DNA of 64,000 nt, taken from positions 2,570,501 through 2,634,500 of the forward strand of contig NZ_CP067102.1 of NCBI RefSeq assembly GCF_016616885.1, read 5' to 3'. Source of the stretch: Bradyrhizobium diazoefficiens. Its GTDB lineage: Bacteria; Pseudomonadota; Alphaproteobacteria; Rhizobiales; Xanthobacteraceae. The position numbers were made by a program, and so were the translations under genes. Below, in pieces: positions 41,800-50,735 of the stretch. Each line of letters begins with the position of its first letter. Position 1 is the first letter of the stretch. Under the pieces are notes generated by a model, which was given only the letters and a program-made list of their open reading frames with translations, made no database searches and was not told the DNA's origin.

Positions 41800-43008
41800 T
41801 CACTTGTTCTCCGTTGTCAGACCATTCCTGACAGCGAGCAGCCCCACGAGCGCGACCAGCGCGAAGCCGAGCCCGGCAAGGAACGTGACCGCCGGCCCAT
41901 AGGCATCCCATAGCGCGCCGGCGATCACGCTTGCGGCCAGCAGCGCAAGGCCCGTGAACAGGTTGAAATAGCCGAAGGCGGTGCCGCGCAAGTTTGGTGG
42001 TGCAGTATCGGCGACGAGCGCTGAGAGCAAGCCTTGAGTCAATCCCATGTGCAGGCCCCACAGCACGATGCCGAGCGCGAGGCCGGACAGACTAGGCAGC
42101 AGCGCGAGCACGAGGTCGGCGCCGGCGAGGAAGACCAGGCCAAGCGCGAGCAGGGCGGTCCGGTTGATCCGGTCCGACAGCACGCCTGCGGGATAGGCCG
42201 AGAGCGCATAAGTGATGTTCATCAGCACCAGCACCGCCGGCACCCACATCGCGTTGAGGCCGATGTTCTGCGCGCGCAGGATGAGGAAGGCCTCGCTGAA
42301 GCGGGCGAGCGTGAAGATGATGCCGACCGCGACGACGCGCCAGTACACGGGTCCAAGCTGCCGCATGGCGGCGGTGTTGAGTGGGTTCTTCGCGGGCTCG
42401 CGGCTAGCATCCGGCTCCGGCTCTTTGACCGCAAATGCGATCAGTCCGAAGGACAAGAACGCCGGCACCACGGCTACCCAGAACACGGTGGCAAAATGGT
42501 CCGCCGTCCACCACATCAGGCCGATTGCGGCGAGCGGGCCGACGAAAGCGCCGACCGTGTCGAGCGACTGCCGCAGGCCGAAGCTCGCGCCGCGCAGGCC
42601 GATGGGCGAGATGTCGGCGATCAGCGCATCGCGGGGCGCGCCGCGAATGCCCTTGCCGACGCGGTCGATGAAGCGCGCCGCGACCAGCCAGCCGACGCTG
42701 GGGGCGAGTGGGAACAGCGGCTTGGTCAGGGCGGCCAGGCCATAGCCGAGGGCGGCGAGCAGCTTGCGCCGGCCGAGCCAGTCCGACAATGCGCCGGAGA
42801 AGATCTTCGTGATCGAGGCGGTCGCCTCCGCGACGCCTTCGATAAAGCCGACGGTGAGCGTGGAGGCGCCGAGCACGGTGACGAGATAGACGGGCAGCAG
42901 CGCGTGGATCATCTCGGAGGAGATGTCCATCAGCATCGAGACGAAGCCGAGCACCCAGATTCCCCTGGGTAGCCTGGTGCGCGAAACAGTCGGTGTGGTC
43001 GTCGTCAC
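41800..43008 (-). CDS. MFS transporter, first gene of the fluoride operon
   Basis: A 402-residue, 12-TM MFS protein starting at GTG 43008. The helix 2-3 loop is FSGALSDWLGRRKLLAALGY (motif A). RVGKGIRGAPRDALIADISP between helices 4 and 5 marks a subfamily of putative permeases without settled substrate. It sits directly downstream of a fluoride riboswitch and terminator and immediately upstream of two crcB genes, so fluoride or a fluoride-linked metabolite is a reasonable but untested guess. Confidence 0.85.
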   Translation of the reverse strand: MTTTTPTVSRTRLPRGIWVLGFVSMLMDISSEMIHALLPVYLVTVLGASTLTVGFIEGVAEATASITKIFSGALSDWLGRRKLLAALGYGLAALTKPLFPLAPSVGWLVAARFIDRVGKGIRGAPRDALIADISPIGLRGASFGLRQSLDTVGAFVGPLAAIGLMWWTADHFATVFWVAVVPAFLSFGLIAFAVKEPEPDASREPAKNPLNTAAMRQLGPVYWRVVAVGIIFTLARFSEAFLILRAQNIGLNAMWVPAVLVLMNITYALSAYPAGVLSDRINRTALLALGLVFLAGADLVLALLPSLSGLALGIVLWGLHMGLTQGLLSALVADTAPPNLRGTAFGYFNLFTGLALLAASVIAGALWDAYGPAVTFLAGLGFALVALVGLLAVRNGLTTENK

Positions 43009-43032
43009 GTCCTGACCTTCGTTTCAGGCAAC

Positions 43033-43054
43033 AAAAAACCCGCCACCGGCGGGC
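43033..43054 (-). terminator. Regulated intrinsic terminator of the fluoride riboswitch
   Basis: On the minus strand, a CCCGCC / GGCGGG hairpin (43053-43048 and 43044-43039) is followed by six T residues (43038-43033), ending 25 nt before the MFS start codon. A second GGCGGG at 43071-43066 can pair with the terminator's CCCGCC arm and act as an antiterminator. Confidence 0.8.
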
Positions 43055-43098
43055 TTGTCCATGCTCCCGCCAAAGGCAGAGACTGATTGCCTCGCCTC

Positions 43099-43168
43099 GA
43101 GCAGCAGTCATCAGCCCACTACGGTCATGCGACCGCCGGGCGGTTGTTCGGGGGACTCCATCCCCGTC
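43099..43168 (-). promoter_or_regulatory. Fluoride riboswitch (crcB motif)
   Basis: Minus-strand aptamer. GGGGATGGAGTCCCCC (43165-43150) forms the first stem and loop. An A/C-rich joint and GCCC ... GGGC form the second stem, which carries an extra CGGTC-GCAT-GACCG hairpin. The strongly conserved TGATGACTGC (43113-43104) follows. AGTC of the first loop can pair with GACT, the characteristic pseudoknot. The layout matches the fluoride aptamer GGxGATGGxGTTCxCC ... GCTGATGxCTCCTAC. It precedes a terminator and the MFS-crcB-crcB-DUF190 operon, so fluoride should switch the operon on. Confidence 0.85.
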
Positions 43169-43217
43169 TGTGCAGTCAGCCTAGCATGGAAATGGCGTGG
43201 AACAAGAGATGTCCCCC

Positions 43218-43316
43218 GTCATTCCGGGGCGATGCGCAGCATCGAGCTCCGGTGCGCAATTGCGCTCCTGAGAATCTCGAGATTCCGGGTTCTCGCTTCG
43301 CGAGCCCCGGAATGAC
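43218..43316. repeat. Dispersed palindromic repeat (GTCATTCCGGGG ends)
   Basis: Outer inverted ends GTCATTCCGGGG (43218-43229) and CCCCGGAATGAC (43305-43316). Nested hairpins inside include GATGC-GCA-GCATC, GTGCGCAATTGCGC and TCTCGAGA. It is a composite extragenic element of the same family as 37630-37674. It fills most of the gap between the riboswitch and the DUF1194 gene. Confidence 0.75.
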
Positions 43317-43479
43317 TTGTATGTTGTCACGCGTCTTCCTGCGGCACGACCATGGCGACGCAGCGGCATTCTTGCGCAAGCTCGCAAATCTCTAACCTGA
43401 ATGTGAAGCACAAGCGATCTTCGCGCTTTGCGGCAAGGCGTTTGCATGTCACCATCGCGTCATACGACGGGAGACTGCG

Positions 43480-44337
43480 ATGCGATTGCTGTTCTCGATC
43501 GGGGCTGTGCTGGTGGCCGGCGTGCTTGCTGGAGGGGATGTCGCGGGCGTCGCGGCACCAGGGCCAAAATTACATCAACCGCAGCGACAGGCGGCCGACG
43601 GTGATGCGCAATCGGTCGATGTCGAGCTGATCCTCGCGGTTGACGTCTCCTATTCCATGGACATGGATGAGCTCGCGGTCCAGCGCGAGGGTTATGCGCT
43701 GGCGATCCAGTCCAAGGAGTTTTTGCAGGCGCTGAAGGTCGGCCCCAATGGCAGGATCGCGGTGACCTATTTCGAATGGGCTGCATCCTCCGATCAGAAG
43801 ATCATCATCCCGTGGCGCCTCATCGACGGACCGGAGACGGCGGACGCGGTCGCCGCCGAGATCTTGAAGACGCCGATCCGGCGCGCCTCACGCACCTCGA
43901 TCTCCGGCGCGATCGGATTTGCGATGCCGCTGTTCGATGAGGATCCCTATCGCGGGATTCGCCGCGTCATCGACATCTCCGGCGACGGCCCCAACAACAA
44001 TGGCGGCCCGGTCACCGTGGCGCGCGACGCCGCACTCGAGAAAGGCGTCGTCATCAACGGCCTGCCGATCATGGTCAAGGAGCCGTCCTATTCGACCATG
44101 GATATCGACAATCTCGATTACTACTACGAAGACTGCGTCGTCGGCGGTCCCGGCTCCTTCGTCATCGCGATCAAGGATCGCGACAAGTTCAAGGAAGCGA
44201 TCCGGACCAAGCTGCTGATGGAAGTCGCCGGCCGCACGCCCGACCGTCCGGTGGTGCACGCTGCGGACAAGGAGAAAGAGCCGCGCGTGAACTGCATGAT
44301 CGGCGAGAAGATCTGGTCGGATCGCTGGGGCCGCTGA
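43480..44337 (+). CDS. DUF1194 secreted von Willebrand A-like protein
   Basis: A 285-residue exported protein. The signal peptide (MRLLFSIGAVLVAGVLAGGD) precedes a VWA-like domain with the metal-site motif ILAVDVSYSMDMDELAVQRE (Asp-x-Ser-x-Ser), SGAIGFAMPLFDE and RVIDISGDGPNNNGG. The C-terminal part has paired Cys (YEDCVV, RVNCMIG). DUF1194 proteins are periplasmic, with unknown partners. Monocistronic, ending at a hairpin. Confidence 0.85.
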   Translation: MRLLFSIGAVLVAGVLAGGDVAGVAAPGPKLHQPQRQAADGDAQSVDVELILAVDVSYSMDMDELAVQREGYALAIQSKEFLQALKVGPNGRIAVTYFEWAASSDQKIIIPWRLIDGPETADAVAAEILKTPIRRASRTSISGAIGFAMPLFDEDPYRGIRRVIDISGDGPNNNGGPVTVARDAALEKGVVINGLPIMVKEPSYSTMDIDNLDYYYEDCVVGGPGSFVIAIKDRDKFKEAIRTKLLMEVAGRTPDRPVVHAADKEKEPRVNCMIGEKIWSDRWGR

Positions 44338-44347
44338 AGGTCGATCG

Positions 44348-44370
44348 CGATGAGGCCGTTTGCCTCATCG
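44348..44370 (+). terminator. Terminator-like hairpin after the DUF1194 gene
   Basis: Perfect 9-bp stem CGATGAGGC / GCCTCATCG with a 5-nt loop, starting 10 nt after the stop codon. It lacks a T-run, so it may terminate weakly or stabilise the mRNA end. Confidence 0.55.
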
Positions 44371-44463
44371 TGTCGGGTGGTTGAAATTAACCGCTCGTTA
44401 AGTGTGGCGTGGTCCTAATCCAATTGTTTCTGAATATTTCAGACACTGCTTCCGAGCAGATTC

Positions 44464-45056
44464 ATGGCCATCGTCACGCAGAGCACCAGCCAGATTTCGC
44501 CCGCCAATGAGCGGATGTATCACCATGCGCTCTGCTCGGTGAATGGAAGGGCAATTGGGCGGGCAACAACCAGCCCGTCGGCTTCAAGGTCGTGAACATT
44601 CGCGGCAGCCGTGCCCAGGTCGAGTACACCCACAACGGGCACACCGAGCGTGGTTTTGCCCAGATCAGCGGCTCGCTCATCACCTTCGGCTCGGTGACGG
44701 TCGGCACGAAGGACGGCAAGAACCTAGTGCCGTTGTTCTCCGCGGGCGGCGCCGGCAAGCAGACCGCAACCCTCGAGAAGCAGGCGCCGCCGGCCTCCGA
44801 CAGCCGTCTGATGGGAAGCTGGGGCGGCTAGTCCAGCGACAACGGCAAGAGCGCAAGCTTTCGCGTGCTCGCCGTCAACGGCAATGAAGCGCAGGTCAGC
44901 GTCACCACCGACGGCATCACCCGCCAGGGCACCGGCATTGTCTACAAGAACGTCATCATGTTCGGGCAGTCGCAGATCGCGACCGACGACGGCCAGAACG
45001 GCAAGATCATCTACCAGGTCGGCAACAAGTCCTTCATGGTGCCGGTGACGAAATAA
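44464..45056 (+). pseudogene. Decayed gene for a two-repeat beta-rich protein
   Basis: Reading starts at ATG 44464 (MAIVTQSTSQISPANERMYH). It shifts frame near 44531-44537, where two extra nucleotides in CTCTGCTC move it from frame 1 to frame 0. It then continues GEWKGNWAGNNQPVGFKVVN to a TAG at 44829-44831 and resumes in the same frame as SSDNGKSASFRVLAVNGNEA to TAA at 45056. The halves before and after the TAG are similar to each other (G-x-W-x-G, a central AQV, then FGxxxV/I), so the intact protein had two repeats of about 75 residues. Secretion and function unknown. Confidence 0.7.
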
Positions 45057-45102
45057 CCGCCGGCCGACTCGTCGTCCTCGGTGGACAGAACGGCGTAGCC
45101 GC

Positions 45103-45948
45103 TCACGGCTGCTTCCCGCTCGACTGCGTCAGCGTCTGCAATTGCCGATCGATTTCTCGCGACACGTCGCAGGCGGGCGCAAGGGCGTCTTCGCCAATCA
45201 GCCGCCAGACCTCCTTTGCCTGTTCGGCCAGATGCGGAATCGTCAGCGGCAGGTGCGCCGCTTCCAGCAGCGCCCCCTTTTCATTGATGAGATAGCGCTC
45301 GTTCAGCGCGAACAGGACCTGTGCGACGCAGGCAAGCGATCGGTAGATGCACCCGCCGACGTGGGTCTGCTCGCCGCGCGCGACGGCAAGCTCGGCGTTG
45401 TCGATGCCGAATGACACCTCCCACCGAAAGCGCCGGATCAAGGCATCGCGCAGTGGCCGCGGATAGGGCTGTGCGATCGATTTCAGCTGGGCGATCAGGG
45501 CCTGCGGATCGTGCAGCGGCTGGCAGTAGGCAATCTCGCCCATCCAGATCGCAGAGCAGAAGCCGTGCGGATGGCCGGGCTGGTAGTCCATGGTGACGAT
45601 GCCGGCGCGGCAGGAGTCCATCACCGCTTCGACGGCGTCGGCATTGCGGTAAAGCAGATCGACCTTGTGTCCGTCGACCGCGAGCCACGCACCGCCGACG
45701 ATCCACGGCCCCCATTCGCCGATTGGCGTCACCGAAGTGGCTGCGGGGCTGTCGGCGATCGCTTTCACGGCTGCCAGCAATCGTTCCGTATCCAGCGGGA
45801 TCGCCGCCGTGAAATAGAGACCGATATCGTAGTCGGACGCCTGATGCGCGCTGCTCCGCGCACGCGAGCCGCCGAGCACGATGGCTGCGATGCCCGGCAC
45901 CGCGGCAAGAGCGGACGTCAAGCGCGTGAGCAAAGGATCGTGCGGCAT
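45103..45948 (-). CDS. Nucleotidyltransferase-fold protein
   Basis: A 281-residue protein. Residues 15-50 carry the Pol-beta nucleotidyltransferase core: IVLGGSRARSSAHQASDYDI (Gly-Gly-Ser-x9-Asp-x-Asp), with the third carboxylate probably in HKVDLLYRN. The C-terminal half is helical (HVGGCIYRSLACVAQVLFAL), as in aminoglycoside adenylyltransferases and DUF4037-type proteins. It might adenylylate a small molecule or protein. No resistance phenotype can be claimed. Confidence 0.78.
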   Translation of the reverse strand: MPHDPLLTRLTSALAAVPGIAAIVLGGSRARSSAHQASDYDIGLYFTAAIPLDTERLLAAVKAIADSPAATSVTPIGEWGPWIVGGAWLAVDGHKVDLLYRNADAVEAVMDSCRAGIVTMDYQPGHPHGFCSAIWMGEIAYCQPLHDPQALIAQLKSIAQPYPRPLRDALIRRFRWEVSFGIDNAELAVARGEQTHVGGCIYRSLACVAQVLFALNERYLINEKGALLEAAHLPLTIPHLAEQAKEVWRLIGEDALAPACDVSREIDRQLQTLTQSSGKQP

Positions 45949-46116
45949 GAACGGTGTCTGCTGTCTTTACAAGCGGCGGCAGCGGCGCCACGCCCTCGTC
46001 CGGTGCTTCCGCCTGCTTCGCGACCAATGTCATCAAGACCAGGTCTTAATAGCCGATCAGGCCGATGATATCTATGATGCCGCCGAACGATCTCGCTTGC
46101 CAGATGGGAGAACCGC

Positions 46117-46362
46117 ATGACCGGCGGGCCCCCGATGATGGTTGGCGCCGCAACCGTCTTCGTCACTTTCGGGATGGGGATGGACGCGGCGCTTGACGTG
46201 GTCGGCCGCGCCCGTCGCGATCAAAATCAGATCCGCGCCTCCAGGATCAGGTTGAAGGGTGTCTCGGCGGCGCGGCGGAAGCGTGACAATCCGCCTTCGC
46301 TCGCGACCTTGCGCAGCCTTGCCTCGCCGGCTTGCGCGCCGAGTGCAAGGCCCACCTCCTGA
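46117..46362 (+). CDS. Possible small gene, antisense overlap with methyltransferase
   Basis: An 81-codon frame with a GGGAGA ribosome binding site 6 nt before ATG 46117. The first 40 residues (MTGGPPMMVGAATVFVTFGM and onward) include a hydrophobic helix and look protein-like. The last 45 are antisense to the methyltransferase 3' end and are Arg/Ser/Ala-rich. A real gene may have been overrun, or the frame may be fortuitous. Confidence 0.25.
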   Translation: MTGGPPMMVGAATVFVTFGMGMDAALDVVGRARRDQNQIRASRIRLKGVSAARRKRDNPPSLATLRSLASPACAPSARPTS

Positions 46363-47285
46363 TCGAGCGAGGCCGGCGTGCAGATCATGGTCGACGCCGC
46401 GTAATAGACGCGCCCGACCGGGTTGAGATTATCTTCGAGGCGGTCGCCCGCGAACGGCTCGACCAGCATGCAGGTACCGTCCTTCGCCATGGTTTGACGC
46501 ACGTGGCTGATGGCGCCGACGGGATCGCCCATGTCGTGCAGGCAATCGAAGAAGCAGACGAGATCGTAGCCCTCGGCCGGATAGGTCTTGGCCGAGTGGA
46601 CCGCGAAATTCACCCGATCGCCGAGCTTGGCCTCGGCGGCCGCCTTGCGCGCCGCCTCGATCGAGCCCTCGTGATAGTCGAAGCCGTAGAAACGCGAATT
46701 GGGAAAGGCCTCCGCCATCAGTCGCGTCGAGACGCCGTGCCCGCAGCCGATATCGGCAACCTTGGCGCCGCGCTTCAGCTTGTCCACGACACCGTCGAGC
46801 GCGGGCAGCCACTCCTGCACCAGATGATGCATGTAACCGGTGCGGAAGAAGCGGGCGGTGCCGCAGAACAGGCACTCGCTGCGCCGGTTCCAGCCGACCC
46901 CCTTGCCGCTCTTGAATGCGTCCGTAATCTTCGGCTCGTCGAGAAACGCCGCGGCAATGACATTGCCGACCGCACCGAGGAACACCGGGCTGTCCTCGTC
47001 GGCCAGTGCCATCGCCTGTTCCGGCAGCATCGAGAATTTGCCCGACGCGGAATCGTATTCGACGTAGCCGGACGCCGCCTGGCTCGCCAGCCACTCGCGA
47101 ACGTATCGCTCCTTCGTTCCGGTGGCGCTCGCGAGCTCGGCGGGGTTCATCGGCCCTTTGGCGGCGAGGGCGCGGTAGAGGCCGAGCTTGTCGCCCAGCA
47201 GGACCAGTGATGCGTTCATCGCGGCCCCAACTTCGGTGATCATCTTGCCCATAAAGGCATTCAACCTGTCGGAATTGACCTCCAT
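46227..47285 (-). CDS. SAM-dependent methyltransferase with N-terminal winged helix
   Basis: A 352-residue protein. The N-terminal dimerisation/winged-helix domain (LVLLGDKLGLYRALAAKGPM, TKERYVREWLASQAASGYVE) is followed by a class I methyltransferase domain with motif I VADIGCGHGVSTRLMAEAFP and motif IV FDCLHDMGDPVGAI. The organisation resembles plant-type O-methyltransferases and mycobacterial Rv2258c. Substrate unknown. The ATG at 47285 is supported by GGAGG 5 nt upstream; the frame extends further but without similarity. Confidence 0.85.
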   Translation of the reverse strand: MEVNSDRLNAFMGKMITEVGAAMNASLVLLGDKLGLYRALAAKGPMNPAELASATGTKERYVREWLASQAASGYVEYDSASGKFSMLPEQAMALADEDSPVFLGAVGNVIAAAFLDEPKITDAFKSGKGVGWNRRSECLFCGTARFFRTGYMHHLVQEWLPALDGVVDKLKRGAKVADIGCGHGVSTRLMAEAFPNSRFYGFDYHEGSIEAARKAAAEAKLGDRVNFAVHSAKTYPAEGYDLVCFFDCLHDMGDPVGAISHVRQTMAKDGTCMLVEPFAGDRLEDNLNPVGRVYYAASTMICTPASLDQEVGLALGAQAGEARLRKVASEGGLSRFRRAAETPFNLILEARI

Positions 47286-47527
47286 GACAGCCTCCATACG
47301 AGCGTTGGGCATTTTCAAGGGTCTGCGCAATTGCGCGCTGCGGGACCGCGCCAGGCTTCGCGGTCAAAGCCATGGCCTGAACTTGCGCGTCCTCTCAATG
47401 GGTCAATCCGCCACGGAGGAGGTTCAAAGCGTCAGGCAGGCGTGATCGGGAACTCGCGAGGCGTCGCCTTGCTGGCATTCGCGTTGCCCGGAGGGTATAA
47501 TTCGAGACGTTTTGGACGGTAGCCTGA

Positions 47528-48106
47528 ATGTCACGCCTCACAGCTTCTTGCGGATTCGCAGTTCTCTTCGCCGTGCTTGGCCTCGGTGGAACGCCGGTTC
47601 ACGCGCAGGTTGCGCCGCTACAGTATTTTATACCGGGCGGGCCTTTCGGCTTTGGCGGCAGCGATACCTACGGCAACTCTTCGAGTGTCGATGCGAGCGG
47701 GCGCACCACTTTTGCGAACGGCTTCTTTGTCGGAAGCCAACGCGGCAACCTCAATTGGAGCGGCCTGGGCCAGACAGGTGTGACCGGCAATTTCAGCGCG
47801 CTGTCCTACGATAGCACGCAGTTCGGCTACAACATGAAGACCACGGGCGGCACGCCCGTCACGTTCTTTGCCGGCTTCGACACGCTGAAATATGGCAACG
47901 GCATCGGCAGTTCGGTTGCGCCGCTGACCTCCGGCGCTGCGCCCGGCTATGGCGGATTTGCCGGTGTCGAGTTCAAGCCGACGTCGAACCTCAGCCTGTC
48001 CTTCGGGGCCGGGTTCACCCAGCGAGATTCGGGCCGCATGGACAGCGATATCAGATCGGACATGCTGCCCGGCGAGTCGCCGGCGCTCGGCCAGCTACGG
48101 CGCTGA
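47528..48106 (+). CDS. Secreted beta-rich hypothetical protein (192 aa)
   Basis: A 192-residue exported protein with a signal peptide (CGFAVLFAVLGLGGTPVHAQ). The mature region is rich in Gly, Ser, Thr and aromatic residues with alternating strands (FGYNMKTTGGTPVTFFAGFD, LSLSFGAGFTQRD), as in small outer-membrane beta-barrels of rhizobia. A perfect TATAAT hexamer at 47496-47501 lies 26 nt upstream and is the likely -10; no clear -35 is seen. Family not identified. Confidence 0.65.
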   Translation: MSRLTASCGFAVLFAVLGLGGTPVHAQVAPLQYFIPGGPFGFGGSDTYGNSSSVDASGRTTFANGFFVGSQRGNLNWSGLGQTGVTGNFSALSYDSTQFGYNMKTTGGTPVTFFAGFDTLKYGNGIGSSVAPLTSGAAPGYGGFAGVEFKPTSNLSLSFGAGFTQRDSGRMDSDIRSDMLPGESPALGQLRR

Positions 48107-48111
48107 AGACT

Positions 48112-49356
48112 TCATCGCGTAAACTTAGCCACCAGTTCGACATGCGGCGTGTGGCGAAACTGGTCCACCGGCACGACACTCTCGATCTTGTAGCCGCCGT
48201 CGATCAACAGCCGCGCGTCGCGCGCGAAGGTGGCAACGTTGCATGAGACTGCAACCACGACCGGCACCTTGCTCGCCGCGAGTTTCAGCGCCTGCGCCTG
48301 TGCCCCCTGGCGCGGCGGATCGAACACCACGGCGTCGAAATCGCGCAGCTCCGGCGGCACCAGCGGACGGCGGAACAGGTCACGCGGCTCGGCCTTGATC
48401 GGCTTCAGCCCCGACGTGCGCGCGGCTTTCGCCAGCGCGGCGATGGCGCCGGCGTCGTTGTCGTAAGCCGTGACGCGCGCCTTCTCGGCGAGCCTGAGGG
48501 CAAACGGGCCGACGCCGCAGAAGAGATCGAGAACCTCCTTGGCCTTGCCGACGCGCTCGGCAACGAGTGCAGCGAGGGTCTCTTCCCCCGCTACCGTTGC
48601 CTGCAGGAACGAGCCCGGCGGCAGCGCCACTTCAGCACGGCCCATCCTGATCGTTGGCGGCAGACGTTGCAGCACCAGCTCGCCATGCCGCGTCAGCCGC
48701 GCCAGGCGATGCTGCTCGGCAACGCGCGACAGCGCCGTGACCAGCGGCGTCGGCAACGGCCCGGAGCCGCGCACGTCGACATCGAGACCGTTGGCCGTCG
48801 CGGTGACCTGGATATCCAGCGGTTTCGTCACCGGCATCTTCGATGTCAGCGGCTCTGCGAGCGCCCAGGCGGCATCGAGCGCGCCGTCGAGCGCGGGATC
48901 GAGGATCGGGCAGCGATGGATCGGGATGACGTCGTGCGAGCTCGCCGCCGAGAAGCCGACCTTTAGCACGTCATGCGTGCCGAACCTGCCATGCAGCGTC
49001 ACGCGCCGACGGCCCGCGCCGTGGGCATCGACCAGCGGCGCCACCTCGCAATCGATGCCGGCCTGGGCCAGCGTCTCGACCACGATGTTGCGTTTCCAGG
49101 CGTGATAGGGCTCCGCCGCCCAATGCTGGATCGCGCAGCCGCCACAGACCCCGAAATGCGGGCAGAACGGCTCAACGCGCTCGGGGCTTGCGACGTCGAC
49201 CGCGAGCAGCTTGCGGCGGTCTGGATGGCCGCCGACATGGTCGACCTCGACACTCTCGCTGCCAAGCGTGTAGGGCACGTAGACCGCATCGCCGGTCGTG
49301 AGCGAGACGCCATCGCCGCGATGGCCGACATGATCGATCGTGATGCGTTCAACCAC
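48112..49356 (-). CDS. Class I SAM RNA methyltransferase, RlmD/TrmA-like (uracil-C5)
   Basis: A 414-residue protein. An N-terminal TRAM-like domain ([20 protein letters not shown]) precedes an Fe-S cluster site with Cys65, 71 and 74 ([16 protein letters not shown]). The methyltransferase domain carries [31 protein letters not shown] and the catalytic [14 protein letters not shown]. It methylates uracil C5 in rRNA or tRNA; the exact site cannot be told. The start is GTG 49356, overlapping the tlyA stop by 8 nt, hence co-translated with it. Confidence 0.88.
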   Translation of the reverse strand: MVERITIDHVGHRGDGVSLTTGDAVYVPYTLGSESVEVDHVGGHPDRRKLLAVDVASPERVEPFCPHFGVCGGCAIQHWAAEPYHAWKRNIVVETLAQAGIDCEVAPLVDAHGAGRRRVTLHGRFGTHDVLKVGFSAASSHDVIPIHRCPILDPALDGALDAAWALAEPLTSKMPVTKPLDIQVTATANGLDVDVRGSGPLPTPLVTALSRVAEQHRLARLTRHGELVLQRLPPTIRMGRAEVALPPGSFLQATVAGEETLAALVAERVGKAKEVLDLFCGVGPFALRLAEKARVTAYDNDAGAIAALAKAARTSGLKPIKAEPRDLFRRPLVPPELRDFDAVVFDPPRQGAQAQALKLAASKVPVVVAVSCNVATFARDARLLIDGGYKIESVVPVDQFRHTPHVELVAKFTR

Positions 49357-50083
49357 GGCGCGCACCCAGGAAGAATTCGATGTTGCCGTCGCCGCCCGCG
49401 ATCGAAGAGGGAAACACGGCGATGTCGGTGCAGCCGAGCGACGCGGCAAAGGCTGCGATGTCGTCGCAGATCTCCTGATGCACCGCGGCGTCGCGGATGA
49501 TGCCCTTCTTGTTGTGCTTCCGATCGGCCTCGAACTGCGGCTTGATCAGCGCCAGCAGGCTCATCGGGGCGGCTGCCAGCGACAGCGCCACGGGCAGCAC
49601 GATCTTGAGCGAAATGAAACTGACGTCGATGACGACGATATCGGGCCGCGCTGGCAGTCGCTTGCCCTCATAGCTGCGAATGTCGGTCTCCTCCATCGAC
49701 ACGATCCTGGGATGATCGCGCAGCGAGGCATGGAGCTGGCTGGTGCCGACATCGATGGCGAATACCAGGCTCGCGCCGTTCGCCAGCAGCACCTCGGTAA
49801 AGCCGCCGGTAGATGCACCGACATCGAGGCAGACATGATCCTCGATCTCGATGGGGTAGCGCTCGAGGGCACCTGCGAGCTTGACGCCGCCGCGCGAGAC
49901 GTAGGGGTGCGCAGGCTCGGCCTGGATCACCGCGTCCTCGGCGATCGTCTCCGAGGGTTTTGCGACCTGCTTGTCGTCAGCCGTGACGAGGCCGGCCTCG
50001 ATTGCCGCGCGCGCCCGCGCCCGGCTCTCGAACAGGCCGCGCTCGACCAGCAGAACATCCGCGCGCTTGCGGGCAGGGGGCAT
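49349..50083 (-). CDS. tlyA: TlyA-family 2'-O-rRNA methyltransferase (hemolysin-A-like)
   Basis: A 244-residue protein. An N-terminal S4 RNA-binding domain ([20 protein letters not shown]) is followed by an FtsJ-like methyltransferase domain: [51 protein letters not shown] and [17 protein letters not shown]. The Lys-Asp-Lys catalytic residues are present. TlyA modifies 16S/23S rRNA ribose and affects capreomycin sensitivity in mycobacteria. It is in an operon with the downstream RlmD-like gene. Confidence 0.9.
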   Translation of the reverse strand: MPPARKRADVLLVERGLFESRARARAAIEAGLVTADDKQVAKPSETIAEDAVIQAEPAHPYVSRGGVKLAGALERYPIEIEDHVCLDVGASTGGFTEVLLANGASLVFAIDVGTSQLHASLRDHPRIVSMEETDIRSYEGKRLPARPDIVVIDVSFISLKIVLPVALSLAAAPMSLLALIKPQFEADRKHNKKGIIRDAAVHQEICDDIAAFAASLGCTDIAVFPSSIAGGDGNIEFFLGARRG

Positions 50084-50109
50084 GATCTCTCCGGAGACGG
50101 TTGAAACGT

Positions 50110-50664
50110 CTATGTAGCGATCAATCGCGCGGCCGCCATCCGGACGCAAGTCTCGAACGCGGCGAGATCGTGCCAGACGTCGGCCGGCGGTTCTGCCGGC
50201 GTCACCAGCGGGCAGCCGTGCAGCTCCAGCGCATGGATCATCATGAGATTGTCGACGAGACCGAAATCCTCGACCGTCAGTCCCTGCGCATCGACCAGCC
50301 GGCCGTCCTCGGAGGTGACGGCCATGTAACGGCCGACTCGGTCGGCATAGGTGGTCCCATCGTTGGAATAGGCCAGGCAAAACTTGCGACGGCCGGCCAT
50401 GTAGCCGAGCTCGTAGACCGTACCCGGGTCGGCACCGGCGCCGCGGAACGGGGTGAGATTGGCGATGATGGCGTCGGCCGCGTCCATCATCGCCTCGTTG
50501 CCGCGGAAGATCTGCCGCGACGCATCAGGCGCGGAGAGGTCGATGGCGTTGTCGAGGGGATAGAGGCCGGTGAGCCCGTGAGCAGCGCAGATCGCGGCCT
50601 TCTGCCGGCCGATCCCGACCGCATCCGGCAGGAACACGTCGGGACCTGCCAGATAGATTTTCAT
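50110..50664 (-). CDS. Nucleoside 2-deoxyribosyltransferase family protein
   Basis: A 184-residue protein with MKIYLAGPDVFLPDAVGIGR (substrate loop), DAIIANLTPFRGAGADPGTV and YELGYMAGRRKF, where the Glu is the catalytic nucleophile. DRVGRYMAVTSEDGRLVDAQ and DNLMMIHAL are C-terminal family markers. It exchanges or hydrolyses the deoxyribosyl bond of nucleosides in salvage. It ends 26 nt before tlyA and may be the first gene of that operon. Confidence 0.85.
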   Translation of the reverse strand: MKIYLAGPDVFLPDAVGIGRQKAAICAAHGLTGLYPLDNAIDLSAPDASRQIFRGNEAMMDAADAIIANLTPFRGAGADPGTVYELGYMAGRRKFCLAYSNDGTTYADRVGRYMAVTSEDGRLVDAQGLTVEDFGLVDNLMMIHALELHGCPLVTPAEPPADVWHDLAAFETCVRMAAARLIAT

Positions 50665-50735
50665 GAGAACTGCTCAGGAGAAATCAGGCGAGTTGCGAAC
50701 CGCGGCAAAAACTGCGCTCCCTCCCCCGCTCGCGG

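Noticed and set aside
46227..46362. Last part of the 46117 frame as proof of a gene
   Set aside because: This portion is antisense to a clear methyltransferase C-terminus, so it cannot be used as evidence; only the first 40 codons remain plausible.
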